64,000 nucleotides of DNA from Chrysomallon squamiferum (GCA_012295275.1 CM022665.1:19920150-19984149); one strand, 5' to 3'. Numbered from the stretch's first letter, positions 22,773 through 39,190 are shown. Notes: generated by a model not told the origin, from the letters alone. Program-made: numbers and translations.

Positions 22773-22845
22773 TTCTGAGTATATAAAATAGAACGAAATT
22801 TACATGAAACTATTCAGCACTCATTTAATTTAGACATTTTTTAAT
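22536..22845. other. Unique stretch ending in a TA run
   Basis: Non-repetitive 22540-22730, then TA 22736-22768. No gene recognised. Confidence 0.5.
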
Positions 22846-23350
22846 TTACTTTTTTTTTTTTTACCTACTTAGTGATTTATTATTTATATAGTGATTTTCT
22901 ACTTAGTGACTTATTTTTTTTTTAGTGTTTTATTATTTATTTAGTGATTTTTTATTTAGTAATTTATTATTTTTAGTGTTTTATTATTTACTTAGTGATT
23001 TTGTATTTAGTGATTTATTATTTTGTAGTGTTTTATTATTTACTTACTGAATTATTATTTACTGACTTAGTGATTCGTTATTTGTTTTCTGTTTTACTAT
23101 CCAGCGATTTATTGTTTATGATTTATTAATTACTTGGTAATTTGTTTTTTGCTTAGTGATTTATTATTTATTTATTTATTTAACGATTTTGTATTTATAT
23201 AGTGATTTTTTACTTAGAAATTTATTATTTACTTAGTGACTTATTCTTTACTTGCTTAGTCATTAATTTTTATTTTTTAATTTATTTAGTGATTCATTAT
23301 TAACATTGTAATTTATTATTTACTTAGTGATTAATATTTTGTCCCTAATT
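22846..23350. repeat. Degenerate repeat with TTTAGTGATTTATTATT core
   Basis: About twenty decayed copies of a 20-30 bp unit. Confidence 0.75.
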
Positions 23351-24448
23351 TATCATTTATCTCACAATGATCCATTCCTACTTGTGTAAATAACACAGCC
23401 TGGTTTCAGAACAGAAAAAAGAAAGTACGTTTAAGAAAGAAAACAACTTTAATTGAATAATTAAGCGTGGGAAAGCAGAAATTTATCAGCAACTTGCTAA
23501 ACTCTTCATTCAATAGAATCGTGATCGTCCGTGGGATGTACTATTTCGTCAAGACTCCAAGATGTCACGAGATGTCACGAAATGTCACGAACTAGAGACC
23601 ACCTTAGTATTATAATTTTACTCCTTCTCAGATCTGTTAATAAAAACTATAATAAAAATTAACTCGGTAAGACTGATATGGGGATGAAATAACGAAAAAG
23701 AAAAATAGTCTGGTTTATAATTAATTATCTTGTTTTCTTAATATTTCTTGAAAAACAGGCAAGTTAAATTCTAATATATACAATAGTTACGTAACCATAG
23801 GTTAGAAAAAAAAAAAAAAAAAAAAAAAAATGAAAGAAAAAAAAACAACAACAAACAAAACTACAAAAACAACAACCAAACAAACAATGATGATAATGAT
23901 GATATTGTTGACGATGATGATAATAAATAAATAACTAAATGAATGAATAAATAAACAAACTACTCAAACTTGGATTTGGTAATATTCGTACAAATACAGT
24001 GATGATGGCAACATTTACGTCATGTATATATATACACACCATTTTCTTTATACTTCACAGGGATGTCATTTCATTCGTTCGTACCTTTGTTTGTTCCTTT
24101 TCCATTCAATTAATCATAGTCACATGAAAGGATCACTTTTTTGTACGTGAATGAAATATAAAAATATTTTATGATTTTGATCAGAGATTTTCACATTAAA
24201 TTTCGTGACAAAGAAAAAAGTCATCCTATTTTAATTTTGTTGTCGAAACACAGATAATATTTATTTTATTATATAATCAAACAACAACAGTGATATAATA
24301 TGAACGATGACAATGATGATGTAAAACTGAACAAATCCGTTAAAACTAATAAATGAAACCTCAGTTATTACACATACAAATAAAGCTAACATTTAATATT
24401 TCAGTAACATACATTGTAAACAGTACGTTGTGGAAATAAACGTTTCTA

Positions 24449-24450
<2 letters not shown>
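23351..24450. other. AT-rich spacer with unique island 23390-23620
   Basis: Contains TGTCACGA three times in tandem near 23562-23592, poly-A 23806-23830, and GAT/AAAT units 23886-23960. No gene seen. Confidence 0.5.

Positions 24451-24530
<80 letters not shown>
24451..24530. repeat. CT dinucleotide array
   Basis: About 76 bp of near-perfect CT. Confidence 0.96.
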
Positions 24531-24531
<1 letters not shown>

Positions 24532-25330
24532 GAATGTCCATCTGTGTATAAGTCTAACTATATATAATAAATATAAATTTAACAAATATAATAATTAGGA
24601 TGATTTACTTTCATCAGTTTATTCAGTAAAGCTTTATCGTTATTAAATAATATGTTTCTTTTTAAAAATACAAAATTCTACTTCTTTACTGAAACGAAGT
24701 TTGATGTATTCATTTAACGTTATTATTTTATTTAAACTGTGTTGAATTCACAGACAAATAGCTTTATTAAGCTATTAATTATTTTAAATTTACAAATACG
24801 TGTTTGTTAAACTTTTTGTTGTTAATAAATATTTTAATTTCACATACAAATAAACAATGCTATTATATAAATTCACACTCAAATATATTTATTAAGCTGT
24901 TGTTTTTAATACTATTTTAAATTCACGCAAAATTTTATTAATTAAACTGTGTTATTAGTAACAGTTATTTTAAATTCACATACAAGTATATTAATTAAAC
25001 TATGTTATTATTAAGAACTATTTTACATTAATACACAAATATACTTATTAAAATGGTTAATTTTTGCAGTTAATTTATATTCACATTGAAATATATTTAT
25101 TAAACCATATTATTATGAACAGTTACTTTAAATTCACACACAAAAATAAACTGTACTATTTTTGAAATTCACACACAGATGTACTTATTAAGCTGTCATT
25201 ATTAATGATTATCTTAAATTCACGCATAAATAAGCTGTGATATTATCAACGGGGAATTTTAAGTTCTCACACAAATAAGCTATTTTATTTTTCAAATTCA
25301 CACACAAATATGTTTATTTTTACGAGTAAT
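24531..25330. repeat. Degenerate minisatellite with AAATTCACACACAAATA core
   Basis: From about 24740, a unit near 60 bp (AAATTCACA, CAAATATATTTATTAA, CTGTTATTATTAA) recurs about ten times, heavily decayed. Confidence 0.7.
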
Positions 25331-25380
25331 CTATTTCTGAGACTCACGGTTTACAAAGTTTACAAATTATTTTTTCTCGT

Positions 25381-25600
25381 AATTCGCTCCCAAACAAGCG
25401 CTGTTTGGTTTAGAGTAAAGAACTTGATCTTGAAGTCAAGTTGGCCCCCACCTCCACTTCTCACCTGAAGTCTGCGTGTTACCTGTACAGATTACAGAAC
25501 GTGCTGTGCAGATACCTGGAGACCAGGTGACAATCTGAACACAAACACAGCATGATGAGAGAGTTTCTTAACTAAACATCACGTGACCAAACACGTCGTA
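25381..25600 (+). promoter_or_regulatory. Unique island with a tRNA-like fragment
   Basis: At 25408-25450, GGTTTAGAGTAAAGAACTTG and the perfect inverted repeat AACTTGA / TCAAGTT resemble the D and anticodon arms of a tRNA-derived SINE head. No B box follows. The rest (25440-25600) is GC-richer unique DNA with several CACCTG/CAGGTG E-boxes. Confidence 0.25.
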
Positions 25601-25879
25601 AACCTAATTATACGCTCACAAATATTGTTTATAAATGTCACTTTATATCCGTTGAATTAAACGAGAGTTAAAATCTAATGATAATGTTTCTTACACTGTA
25701 TTTATGTAATTCTATAATCAATGATATCCTACAAAACAATACCCTTTTATTCTGTTAGCACGTAAAACACCATCTCTGTTTGTTGTTTTCTTGTAAACAA
25801 AATTACTAAAGAGGAACGTAGAAAATTATTCTACATTTAAAGTCTATGCAACTACTATTTCCAAAAAATGGTAATAGAT
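25601..25879. other. Unique AT-rich spacer
   Basis: No array or gene. Ordinary intronic DNA. Confidence 0.5.
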
Positions 25880-26290
25880 AAACATAATATTATATGTTAC
25901 AAATAACATATTTCAAATTTTGTAATTTGCTAAACTTTGTATAAATAATATTATATTTTAGAAATGAAATATATAAATGTTTACGGTGTTGTGTAGTTTA
26001 CGTGAACAATATTTGTATGTTATATAACGTATTAAATTTTTATAATTTAATAAACTATGCGAATATTACTGTGTATTACAAATAACGTATCAAATTTTTA
26101 CAGTTTAGTATTTTTGTGTGAATAATATTATTTACGTTTTCGAAATAACGTATTAAATTTTAGAATTTATTATACTTTATGTGAATATATTATTATCTTT
26201 TACTATAACATTTTAAATTTTGTAATTTAGTAAACTATATAAATAATATTACTCTGTTTTGTAATTTGGTAAAATGAATGTGAATATTTA
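25880..26290. repeat. Minisatellite, unit about 62 bp
   Basis: AATATTATATGTTAC, AAATAACATATTAAATTTT and TAATTTAGTAAACTTTGTG recur six times with modest decay. Confidence 0.8.
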
Positions 26291-26880
26291 ATATATAATT
26301 AATAGAAATATGCACTTAAAAAAAGTTAAATCGGGTATTTTCCGAATACCAAATGGCAGAAAGCTTCTTCTTCTTTTTTAATAACCCATTTTTAACGGCA
26401 ACCCTAGCGAATTTAAAATATGATGAGAAAGAAAAATAAATTAGTCTTTTATTATTATTTTTTTTATTTGATCTCTATGATTTGCGATTTAACTTCCGAT
26501 ACTATTGGTGAAATTTTATATGCCTAAAAGATTTAAATAAATAAAACAAAATATAATAAACAAATAAATAAATAAATAAATAAATAAGTAAAAGTATTTT
26601 TGTTGTTTTTTTTTCATGAAAAAATGCATCAATATCAAAATAAAGCCAACAAATCTCTTTATTTATAAGAAGTCCGCGCGTGCTTCCTTTATTTTCTGGG
26701 ATAAGACACATAAATTTATTACAGTTTACATCTTTAGTTTCACAAGTCCGTGCATGCTAATACTGAAACGTTTTTAATGCAAAGGAAAATATAACAAGTA
26801 CAGCAAAAAAATAACAAACAAAAAAACCCAAACATTTACAGGCCATTTTTGTCTATATATTTTAATTAGTATTATTATTA
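26291..26880. other. AT-rich spacer
   Basis: AAAT 26561-26587; otherwise unique. No gene seen. Confidence 0.5.
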
Positions 26881-26882
26881 TT

Positions 26883-26883
<1 letters not shown>

Positions 26884-26962
<79 letters not shown>

Positions 26963-26985
26963 ACACTCACACACACACGCACATT
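26884..26985. repeat. CA dinucleotide array
   Basis: About 95 bp of CA, interrupted near the end by AAAC, TCAC and CGCA. Confidence 0.95.
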
Positions 26986-26997
26986 CAAAAACTACAA

Positions 26998-27168
26998 ACC
27001 TGTACTACTACTAACGTTTCTACTATTACTGCGACTTCTGCTACTACTCCACCACCACCACTAGTAATATTGCTGCTGCTACTTCTATTACTACTACTAC
27101 TACTACTACTAGTACTTCTGCTACTATTACTACTACTACTGCTTCTACTACTATTACTACTGCTACTG

Positions 27169-27200
<32 letters not shown>

Positions 27201-27475
27201 GCTACTACCATTATTACTACTACTACTTTACTAGTACTACTGCTACTATTACTACTACTACCACTACCACTGCCACTGCTACTGTTACTACTACTGCCAC
27301 TACTACTACTATTATTACTACTACTACTATTATTACTACTACTACTACAACCACCACTGCTACTACCACTGCTACTACTACCACTGTTACTTCTATTATT
27401 GCTACTACTACTACTACTACTAATGCTACTACCATTGCTACCACTGCTACTACCATTGCTACTACACCACCACTG

Positions 27476-27507
<32 letters not shown>

Positions 27508-27887
27508 GGTACTTCTGCTACTATTACTACTACTACTACTACTACTGCTACTACTACTGTCACTACTACTGCTACTACTACTACTATTACTACTACTACT
27601 ACCACTGCTACTACTACTACTACTACTACTGCTACTACTATTATTACTACTGCTGCTACTACTATTGCTACTACTACCACTGCTACTACTACTACTACTA
27701 CTACTACTAGTACTTCTGCTACTATTACTACTACTACTACTACTACTGCTACTGTTACTACTACTGCTACTACTACTACTATTACTACTACTATTGCTAC
27801 TACTGCTACTACTACTGCTACTACTACTGTTACTACTATTACTGCTACTACTACTGCTACTACTACTACTACTACTGTTACTACTAT

Positions 27888-27921
<34 letters not shown>

Positions 27922-27948
27922 GCAACTGCTACTACTACTATTGTAGAC
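26998..27948. repeat. 950-bp interrupted TAC/TGC trinucleotide array
   Basis: Almost every triplet is ACT, GCT, ATT, CCA or GTT in one register. The landmark TACTTCTGCTACTATTAC occurs at about 27112, 27509 and 27712, so parts of the array were duplicated as larger blocks. A 257-codon frame on the minus strand (poly-Ser/Asn) and others (poly-Leu, poly-Val) are artefacts of the array. Confidence 0.95.
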
Positions 27949-28234
27949 ACATTTATTATATACTAGATTATTCGTTATTTTTCTTTGGACAGACATTCTT
28001 CTATTTGACTCGAAATATTTTTAAATATATAAAAAATAATGCATTACTGTTATGCATCTTATATATTTTTAAATAAATATAATTAATTTAAACAAAATGT
28101 TTACGTTGTCATGTATATATAAAAACACTCTGGATATATCATCAGATAAAGTTAATTTCCTCATGTACTATCATAATCAGCGTTTTGAAGTGTTTCCATG
28201 TAATAGCTGTCATTTTTCACAATGTATTTTAGAT
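27949..28234. other. Unique AT-rich spacer
   Basis: No repeat or gene noted. Confidence 0.5.
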
Positions 28235-28330
28235 AGGTCCCTTTACGAGACTTGAACTCACAATCTGTACAGTGCACATTTCTTCTAAAATCTAAGATTT
28301 ACCTCCCTCTCATCATTTAGAAATAAATAA
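28235..28330 (-). mobile_element. tRNA-derived SINE fragment
   Basis: On the minus strand GAGTTCAAGTCTC (28247-28259) matches the pol III B box. It is preceded by GTGCACTGTACAGATTGT, which looks like the anticodon arm and variable region of a tRNA-derived SINE head, and further upstream by a decayed A-box region. No poly-A or simple-repeat tail is clear on the expected side. Family not identified. Confidence 0.4.
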
Positions 28331-28660
28331 GGTTGACTGCTCTAATGTAGGAAAATCTGCACAAAAATCCTACAAAGACTAAGTCATAGGCATGCTCGCT
28401 TCTGCTGCTGCTTATTACTTCTACTACTGTTACTGCTATTAGTGTTACTACTGCTACCACCACTACAAGTAATACGACTGTTGAGACTCTGCTACTTCTA
28501 GTACTTCAACAACTGCAATTATTATTACTACTACTACCACTATCAGTATTACTACTATAGTACTAGTACTATTACAGCTGCTACTGCTGTTACTGCTAAC
28601 AATTACAACTACTGCTACTGTTGTCACTAATAGTAGTAGTAATAGTAATACATTTTAAAA
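28331..28660. repeat. Degenerate TAC/TGC triplet array
   Basis: CTGCTACTACT-type triplets from 28397 to about 28650, similar to the large array 450 bp upstream. Confidence 0.85.
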
Positions 28661-29487
28661 TTATGAATGACGTGTCAAATTTATTTACGCAGCGATGTGA
28701 TTATAAATACTGTCCATATCATTCACGTTTCCTGTTTTTTACTTAGTATTTTTTTTATTAGACTGTAATATGAGAAAACAACAACAAAACCACAAAATCA
28801 ACACCCACTAAAAAAAAAACCCAACACCCCCAAAACAACAACAACAAAAAACAATAACAAAAAAAACCCCAACCCCCCCAATTTTTTTTTAAATAAAACA
28901 CAAAAAACAACAACAACAAAACAACAACAACAACAGCAACCCCCCCCCAAAAAAAACCCCAAAAAACAAGTGCGAACCGGCACAAGTCTCATACGATTTC
29001 ATTATATATTAACTGTTAATAAATATTTATAACATGATCAGCCTCAAGAAACTTAATTTTTGAAGATATCCATAGTTACAACTGTAACTAAAATAAACAC
29101 AAATGACGTAATAAATAATAAAATATCACTGACAATATTCCAATTATGTGTTGCTAAGCTATATATGAATATTAATTAAAATGAAAAACCAGTATAAACA
29201 GTTCGCTACTCAAGTATTGCAGGTGCGCTCGTTAAGAAGGTGGAAATTACGTTGTGAGTTATTTATTGCATGTTACGAGTAGTAATAAAAATATACAAAT
29301 GATTTATATACACGCACGTGGCCACATCTGTGTGTTGACTTGTAAAAACAGAGTTGCACCAATGTTTGTCTGTGTGCGCATCGAAATTATTAGTGTTTGT
29401 TTATGTGTATTTTTTATGTGCAGGAGTTATCATGGTGTAATTACCTACTTCAAACATCGCTGTTTTATAGTCATTAAGGTAGAATAC

Positions 29488-29488
<1 letters not shown>
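28661..29488. other. Spacer with A/C homopolymer patch
   Basis: 28770-28970 alternates A and C runs (CAA units and stretches of 6-9 A or C). The rest is unique AT-rich DNA. No gene. Confidence 0.6.

Positions 29489-29541
<53 letters not shown>
29489..29541. repeat. TTA array
   Basis: About 50 bp of perfect TTA. Confidence 0.95.
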
Positions 29542-31020
29542 AAATAATACAATTACTATGAATTAAAAGGATGAAAGCAAAACTATTTTTGTTTTGAGTT
29601 GTCTATTTTATTTTACTATTATTATTCTTTTTTTATCTAGAAAAGTATTAAAATGGCGTTATAATTATTTTTTATTCTTATTTTATTTTATTTTATTTAA
29701 ATTAAATCACGGTCTATGTAGAGTGCTTGAATTTGTTACGGGAGACAACTTCTCTGACCTTATCATGAGGCATGGTTACTGTTCTTGGTCAGTAATCGTT
29801 TTATTTAGAGCATAATTGTAAAGGGGAAAATAATATTATAACTTATGAGTTATAAAATAATTATCTGATCAAAAAATATCTTTGGTTTCATTTGTAATTT
29901 CTTCAGAATTTATGAGTGATAAAAAGTTTTGATATTAACAGAGAACATGATAGTAAAATATTCCAGTGCGGCGAGGAGAAAAAAAATAAAAATAAAAAAA
30001 TAAAAATAAAAAATAAAAAATGAAAATGAAGATCAAGTGTTTTGGAAGCTGTTATTTAAACTGAATGACAAATATGGACATATGAAGCCATCCGACCGTT
30101 TCCGTGAATCCTCGTATCTGATTTCGTGTTTTCTCGACTTCAAGGTTCTCACAAAGCTATCACATAACGCTAATCGTGTCCTAGGTGCTTTCCGGAAGAT
30201 TATTAAGATGCAGAAGCTTTCTTTGATAATTGCACTTGTAGAAGTTGGTAAATAATCCACGTTGAAGCGATTAGCGACGAAACAAAACTCGCTGATTTTA
30301 TAACACTGTTGTACAGTTATCACGTCATAATACCGTACTACGTCACACTTTGGTTAACATGACAGTGTAAAATAAAACATCACAATAGAAATTATAACAA
30401 CATCAGTTATCATACCATAGTAAACATCAGTATATTTATTCATGACATCACAATATACATTACACCATAATTACAAATTATATCATAAATTATAAATAAT
30501 TATGTAACTATAAATTATATAACATCATTATATACACTGTTTTACACACACACACGTTATCACTTATAAAAAATTAATATAATATTTAACATTAATATTG
30601 ATACATGTTAAGAATATCAGTGAGGTAAGTAACATTAGAAATGCGAAGATCGTTTCAGCGACACGTGTGTTGTGTTTGAACAGGATAAATAAAACTAGTA
30701 ACGTGAATCAGTCACAGAGCTGCAGGTATCTCTCAGAGAAGTCATTTAGAAATCACTTAAATAGTTTTAGTAATTATTGTAGCTGCCAAACTGAATGTTA
30801 TAAATATTCTAACTGTAGTACTAGATGTGAATAACAGCCAAGATAACCGTAGGAATAGATAGATCATATATAACGTGTACTTTGTAAAACAAAAAACCCC
30901 AAACAATTCAGTATAAAATATCGTGTCAAACAAATAAATACATTACAATATAAAATGTTGTGTAAAACAAACAGGTACTCTATCATCTCAGTGTGCGTAA
31001 CGACGATATTTTAAATAATG
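29542..31020. other. Mostly unique AT-rich DNA
   Basis: AAAAAT units 29980-30020. The stretch 30030-30330 is unique with frames on both strands (72 and 96 codons, mirrored) and no family signature. 30400-30560 has decayed ACATCA repeats. No gene called. Confidence 0.5.
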
Positions 31021-31340
31021 TACAACGACGACAACAACGTATGTATGCCTATTATAAAATGGTAACTGAAGACGTGAAACACGATGCTGCCGTCGTGGTT
31101 AAACTAACAATCCAACAAACGTGAACGTGGTAAAATGAGACCACGACGACTACAAATGGTGTTATTATTAATAATTTTTACAAGCGCAATCAATAGTAGA
31201 TTTTGTCTCTTACCACCTTGCTGTTTGCCGACGTCGTAATTAAGAACGCCGTCCGTGCAGTGACGTCGTCAACGCAGGCTTTAAGTTTCAGATTCTCTTC
31301 ACTGTTGTGTGGGTGAGTGCATGACGTTCCTATGACAACC
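31021..31340 (+). promoter_or_regulatory. Unique island with CRE-like and homeodomain-like sites
   Basis: Holds an inverted repeat CGTCGTGGT...ACCACGACG around 31091-31149, two adjacent ACGTG cores (about 31121-31130), GACGTCGTAATTAAG near 31229 and TGACGTC near 31261. Dense CpG in an AT-rich intron and no repeats make it a candidate enhancer. Confidence 0.3.
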
Positions 31341-31693
31341 GTGAGAGCGCGTCAGATGAAAAATAGAGATTCTGTATTGTTCCCTATAAAGTATAGTCAC
31401 TTAAATAAATTACTGTAATAGTATTTAAATATGTGTTATTGTATGCGTTACACACACACACACACGCACGCACGCACGCATATATATATATTATATATAT
31501 ATATTTCCAGTGTTTCTCCATTTTTATTTTATACAGCTAATGAAAAAATAAAATTTTCCAAATTATATTTTTAGAAATTTCAAATTTGAAACCGAAATCA
31601 CTGTAGAAAATTAAAATATAACATTTCGTGTAAATTAAAGATTTTCATAATAATTGTTCAGACATCATTTTTTAAATTACTTTTTTAATAAAA
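31341..31693. other. AT-rich spacer with CA/CG/TA run
   Basis: CA, CGCA and TA units 31451-31504. No gene. Confidence 0.5.
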
Positions 31694-31806
31694 TATTTTA
31701 TTTTGTTTTATTTTATTTTATTTTATTTTATTTTATTTTATTTTATTTTATTTTATTTTTTATTTTATTTTATATTATTTTATTTTATTTTATTTTATTT
31801 TATTTT
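31694..31806. repeat. TTTTA pentanucleotide array
   Basis: About 110 bp of TTTTA with two interruptions. Confidence 0.95.
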
Positions 31807-31989
31807 CATTTAAATGAAATTTAAAATTTACATCACATTAACAAAGATATTTATTAAATTGCTTTGTAAACAGTGACTTGCTTGTTAAAGTTGTTTTACG
31901 AGGAAGACGTGGGTTAAGACGTATCATGGGGAAATATTGGCAGTTTTCTCAGTGACAAGGTTAAGTCATAGAGGCGATCCAATATTGTG

Positions 31990-33937
<1,948 letters not shown>

Positions 33938-33952
33938 TATTATTATTATTCC

Positions 33953-33991
<39 letters not shown>

Positions 33992-34134
33992 TACTATTAT
34001 TATTATCATTATTATTGCTATTATTATTTCTATTATTATTGTTGTTATTGTTATTATTATTATTATTATTATTATTCCTATTATTATTATTATCATTATT
34101 ATTGCTATTATTATTTCTATTATTATTGTTGTTA

Positions 34135-34187
<53 letters not shown>

Positions 34188-34206
34188 GCTATTATTATTA
34201 TTATTT
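33938..34206. repeat. ATT array with 87-bp internal duplication
   Basis: Imperfect ATT run. The interruption pattern TATCATTATTATTGCTATTA then TTTCTATTATTATTGTTGTT appears at 34004 and again at 34091, so a block of 87 bp was duplicated within the array. Long poly-Asn/Ile/Leu frames are artefacts. Confidence 0.92.
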
Positions 34207-34706
34207 ATAAAAATTATATATTTACACTGCATAATTAATTTAAATTATATAATAAATTTAATACACACACATACACTAAAATGTATATAATTCATTATTG
34301 GTTATATTAATTTTCGATAAGAATTATAAACGCTACTTTACATGTATCATAAAAAAAAAATGAAATATAACATAATAAACTAAACGTAAAAAAATATTTT
34401 ATTTATTGTTAAGATAACAAAATACATTTTATTTTTTAAAAATATCCGTAATAAAAATGTGAAATTATATAGAGCATAAAACTAGAAAACAGGAAGAAGG
34501 AAAGAAAGAAAGAAAGTAAGAAATAATAAAAACGACGGAATAATTAATTTATATCATTCATTCATAAGGTTATTTTTTGAAAACAATAGGTAAAACAAAA
34601 AAAAACCAAATAAATAATAAAAATATTTTTAAATGATTCAAAAAAAAAAAAAAATTGTTAATTTGTATTTTCTTTTCCCTTAATATTAATTTTAATATTT
34701 AATTTT

Positions 34707-34745
<39 letters not shown>

Positions 34746-34894
34746 TTTTCTGGTATCTGAATACAAATATTAGTGTATAAAATCTATTTTAAAATACCGG
34801 AATAACGCGGTACTAAATTATTATTATTATTATTTTCTTTTTTTGAAATAAGCATGCACATTATTAAAAGTTGAGATGATGATGATGGTAATGA

Positions 34895-34929
<35 letters not shown>

Positions 34930-35103
34930 ATTCTAAACAAACAAATAAATAAGGAAATATTAATTTTACAGCGTCAAACATTCTAATCGAATAAAATTGA
35001 AAATTATAAACATAAATAAATCAGAAGAAATAATAAGTAAAAAGTAACAATATATAAAAGACCCAACGTCGATTAACTAAATAAATTTAAATAAGAAAAC
35101 TAA
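34207..35103. other. AT-rich spacer with TTTA and AAAT arrays
   Basis: TTTA 34703-34748, AAAT 34896-34930; otherwise AT-rich unique. No gene. Confidence 0.6.
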
Positions 35104-35290
35104 GTTCTTACCTCGGTGACGGGAGTAAAAATGGTGGAGTGTACAAGCTGCACACACAGACGTTTACGTGAAACGTGATTTATCACTGATAAGTTTGGGT
35201 ACAAATCACATGAGCGTGATACTGAGACACGCGAGATGTAGAAATGTATCATGCATCTACGTCATGTCCGTCAGTCGTAGATAAAACAGT
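35104..35290 (-). other. Unique island with a minus-strand splice-donor-like site
   Basis: On the minus strand CACCGAG|GTAAGAAC gives a strong donor consensus, with the exon side at 35111 upward. An acceptor-like TGTGTGTGCAG ends about 36 nt before it. No open coding frame extends through the island, so at most it is a non-coding exon of an antisense transcript. Confidence 0.15.
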
Positions 35291-35471
35291 AAAAAAAAAA
35301 AAAAAAAAAATTGTTATCTATAGAAAACTAGATTCTAGTCATTTCTAAATTAATAATTGTTTATATATAAATTTAATTGTTTGAAAAAATTGGAATGGAC
35401 TGATGTAATTTTCTAATTTTATTTAATAAGCTCATTATTCTTTGGCTTTAAAAAAAACAAAAAAGCACAAC

Positions 35472-35543
<72 letters not shown>

Positions 35544-36090
35544 TGATGATGGTGATGATGGTGATGATAAGAAGACAGACGTGTAAATGACGTGTGTTTT
35601 AACGTGAAGACAGACGTGTAGAGAGTACACTGGGATGAAGAGGGAGTCAGGCGATGTCTCTCACACAAAATGTTTGTTTTCTCTTCAAATAGGAAATACC
35701 AGTACGCAACTGTTCTCCGTTGAACAGAAATATCTTAGTAATATGTTGTTTATTTAAACTTTATTTATTTCAATAATATTTAGGCGAACTGTTTTAATTT
35801 ACGCATTTTTATATTCATTTAAATAAAAACACAATAAACACAAAAAGAAAAATTAAACAGAAAAAATATATTACTAAAATATTTTATTACTTAATGTTAT
35901 TAATATTTTGCTATATAAAGAAGAAATAATGTGTTTCAATAAACTGCTTTATTAATTAATTTTTCAAATCATACTAGTATTAATAATATTAATTTTACAG
36001 TAATAAATTATGATAATATTAACAACATATTTTGGAACATAATATTGTTATTAACTATTTTTCTTATATAATTTTTATGATGCATTTCAC
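35291..36090. repeat. CAA/TAA/TGA compound array and AT-rich flanks
   Basis: Poly-A 35291-35310, CAA 35474-35512, TAA to 35541, then TGA/TGG to about 35568. The rest is AT-rich. Confidence 0.85.
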
Positions 36091-36670
36091 AATATAATGA
36101 TATTTATAAAGTGTTTAACAACAACAACAATAATAATAATAAATGTTTTACAATATAATATTAATGAAATGTATTCTAAAATATAATACTGGTAACGTGT
36201 TTTACATTATAATAATATTAATAACGTCGTTTGAAGTATAATAATATTGATAACATTTTTCAATATAATAATTTTAATGAAATATTTTACAGTGTAATAA
36301 TATTAATAACGTATTACAGCATAGTAATATTAATATCATGTTTTACAATATAATAATATTAATAAATATTTTACAATATAATATTAATACCATGTATTAC
36401 AGTATAATAATATTAATAACGTGTTTTACAATAATTATAATAATAAACATAATAATATTATAACGTGTTTTACAAGAAAATAATAATATTATTTTAATTG
36501 TTTTTAAATTATTATTTAGTTTTCTTACAGTATAATAATATTAAAATTATATGTTAAAAGAAAATAATGTTTGAAAACGTTATACAATAAAACAACATAA
36601 AAATAATAAAATATGCTATTAAATAATATTATTAACAACGTATATTGCAATACAATTACTATATTGGATT
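36091..36670. repeat. Degenerate minisatellite with TTTTACAATATAATAATATT core
   Basis: About 18 copies of a 25-35 bp unit ending in AATAACGTG or similar. Confidence 0.75.
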
Positions 36671-37837
36671 TTTCGCATAATATTAATAATTATGCATGCT
36701 CTACACGTGATAATGTTAGCAATCTGTTTTATAACATATGAGTCGTGTTTATTATATATTAAAAATGTATTTTATCATGATATTAATAACAACCTGGTTT
36801 ACAACATAATTATTATAATTACAAAATTCAAAACTGTCTTCAAATTTAACTTGACATTACAAACTCAGTTTCAGTTAGATTTAATTATCAGGTTTTTTTC
36901 AGAGATTCTCATATTTTTACTAATTACATTTTCCCACGGGACAGATCAAGACGTTGTATTGTTGTCAATGATGTTGTCGTTGCTGTTAGTTATTGCTCAA
37001 GTGAAAACACAATCACTGGTAGCCATCTTAAATCTTGTTAATGCATTCACAATCACACGTCCCACACACAGAAGTGAACGTTTTGGCGCGAAATACCAGA
37101 CGACATTTCTCACTGAAATGTGTTATAAGAAGATTTGATCTTATTTTTTCAAATACAAAGTATTAAATTAAAAGATTATATACTAATTAAATAATTTGAG
37201 AGAGATATAACCATAATATACTAACGTGCATAACGAGAGATACAGAGATAAATGTCCAAAAATGTATTATTAAATCTAAATCATAATATGAAAGATATAG
37301 GGATATACAATATTTAAAAATAAATTATTAGATATAAAAGAAAAAATATATATAGTAATGTACGTAAGATATAGAGATACGGTGCTTAAAAATAAACCAT
37401 TAAATGCAAAAACTTTACACCATGTTGAGACACAATTGTAAAATTTCCTACAATTAAATAAAAATAAAAATACAGTAGACACAAACGTTAAAACGGCATG
37501 AACAAACAAAATTTGTTTTTACACTCAGAGCATGATGAAGTGATAAAATGTACCTGTTGCGTAATGCACTAATATATCACTTGACATACATTGTACGATA
37601 TCTTTAATGTTGATATATTTAGGATATTACAAACACAGGCAGTATTATATATCAGTAATATTTAAAGTTACTGTACTGCTAGATCCACCTATTAGTATCA
37701 GTTAAATATGTATTTATTATCATATATATTTTCTAAAAAAAATTTGGATGCAATAATAATAATAAAGTAATAATAAGGTAATAATAATAATACCAACAAC
37801 AACAACAACAGCAACAACAATAATAATAATAATAATG

Positions 37838-37869
<32 letters not shown>

Positions 37870-37999
37870 GTAATAATAAAACAGCAAAGAATACAGTAAT
37901 GTATTTATTCACTTATCTAATTCCGAGATGTAAATACAGTAGTGAACACTTAAATGACATTGTCAGTAAGTTTTTATCTTTGATATGTTTTAATAATTA
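36671..37999. other. Mostly unique, AT-rich, with AAT/AAC array
   Basis: A 148-codon frame at 36692-37138 crosses from AT-rich DNA into a unique island (36930-37135). It has no recognisable domain and low complexity at its start, so I do not call it a gene. AAT/AAC units lie at 37754-37870. Confidence 0.45.

Positions 38000-39190
<1,191 letters not shown>

Noticed and set aside
27223-27996. 257-codon poly-Ser/Asn frame and overlapping poly-Val and poly-Leu frames
   Set aside because: They are direct translations of an interrupted triplet repeat, open in several frames on both strands.
36692-37138. 148-codon + frame
   Set aside because: Begins in low-complexity AT-rich DNA and has no recognisable domain.
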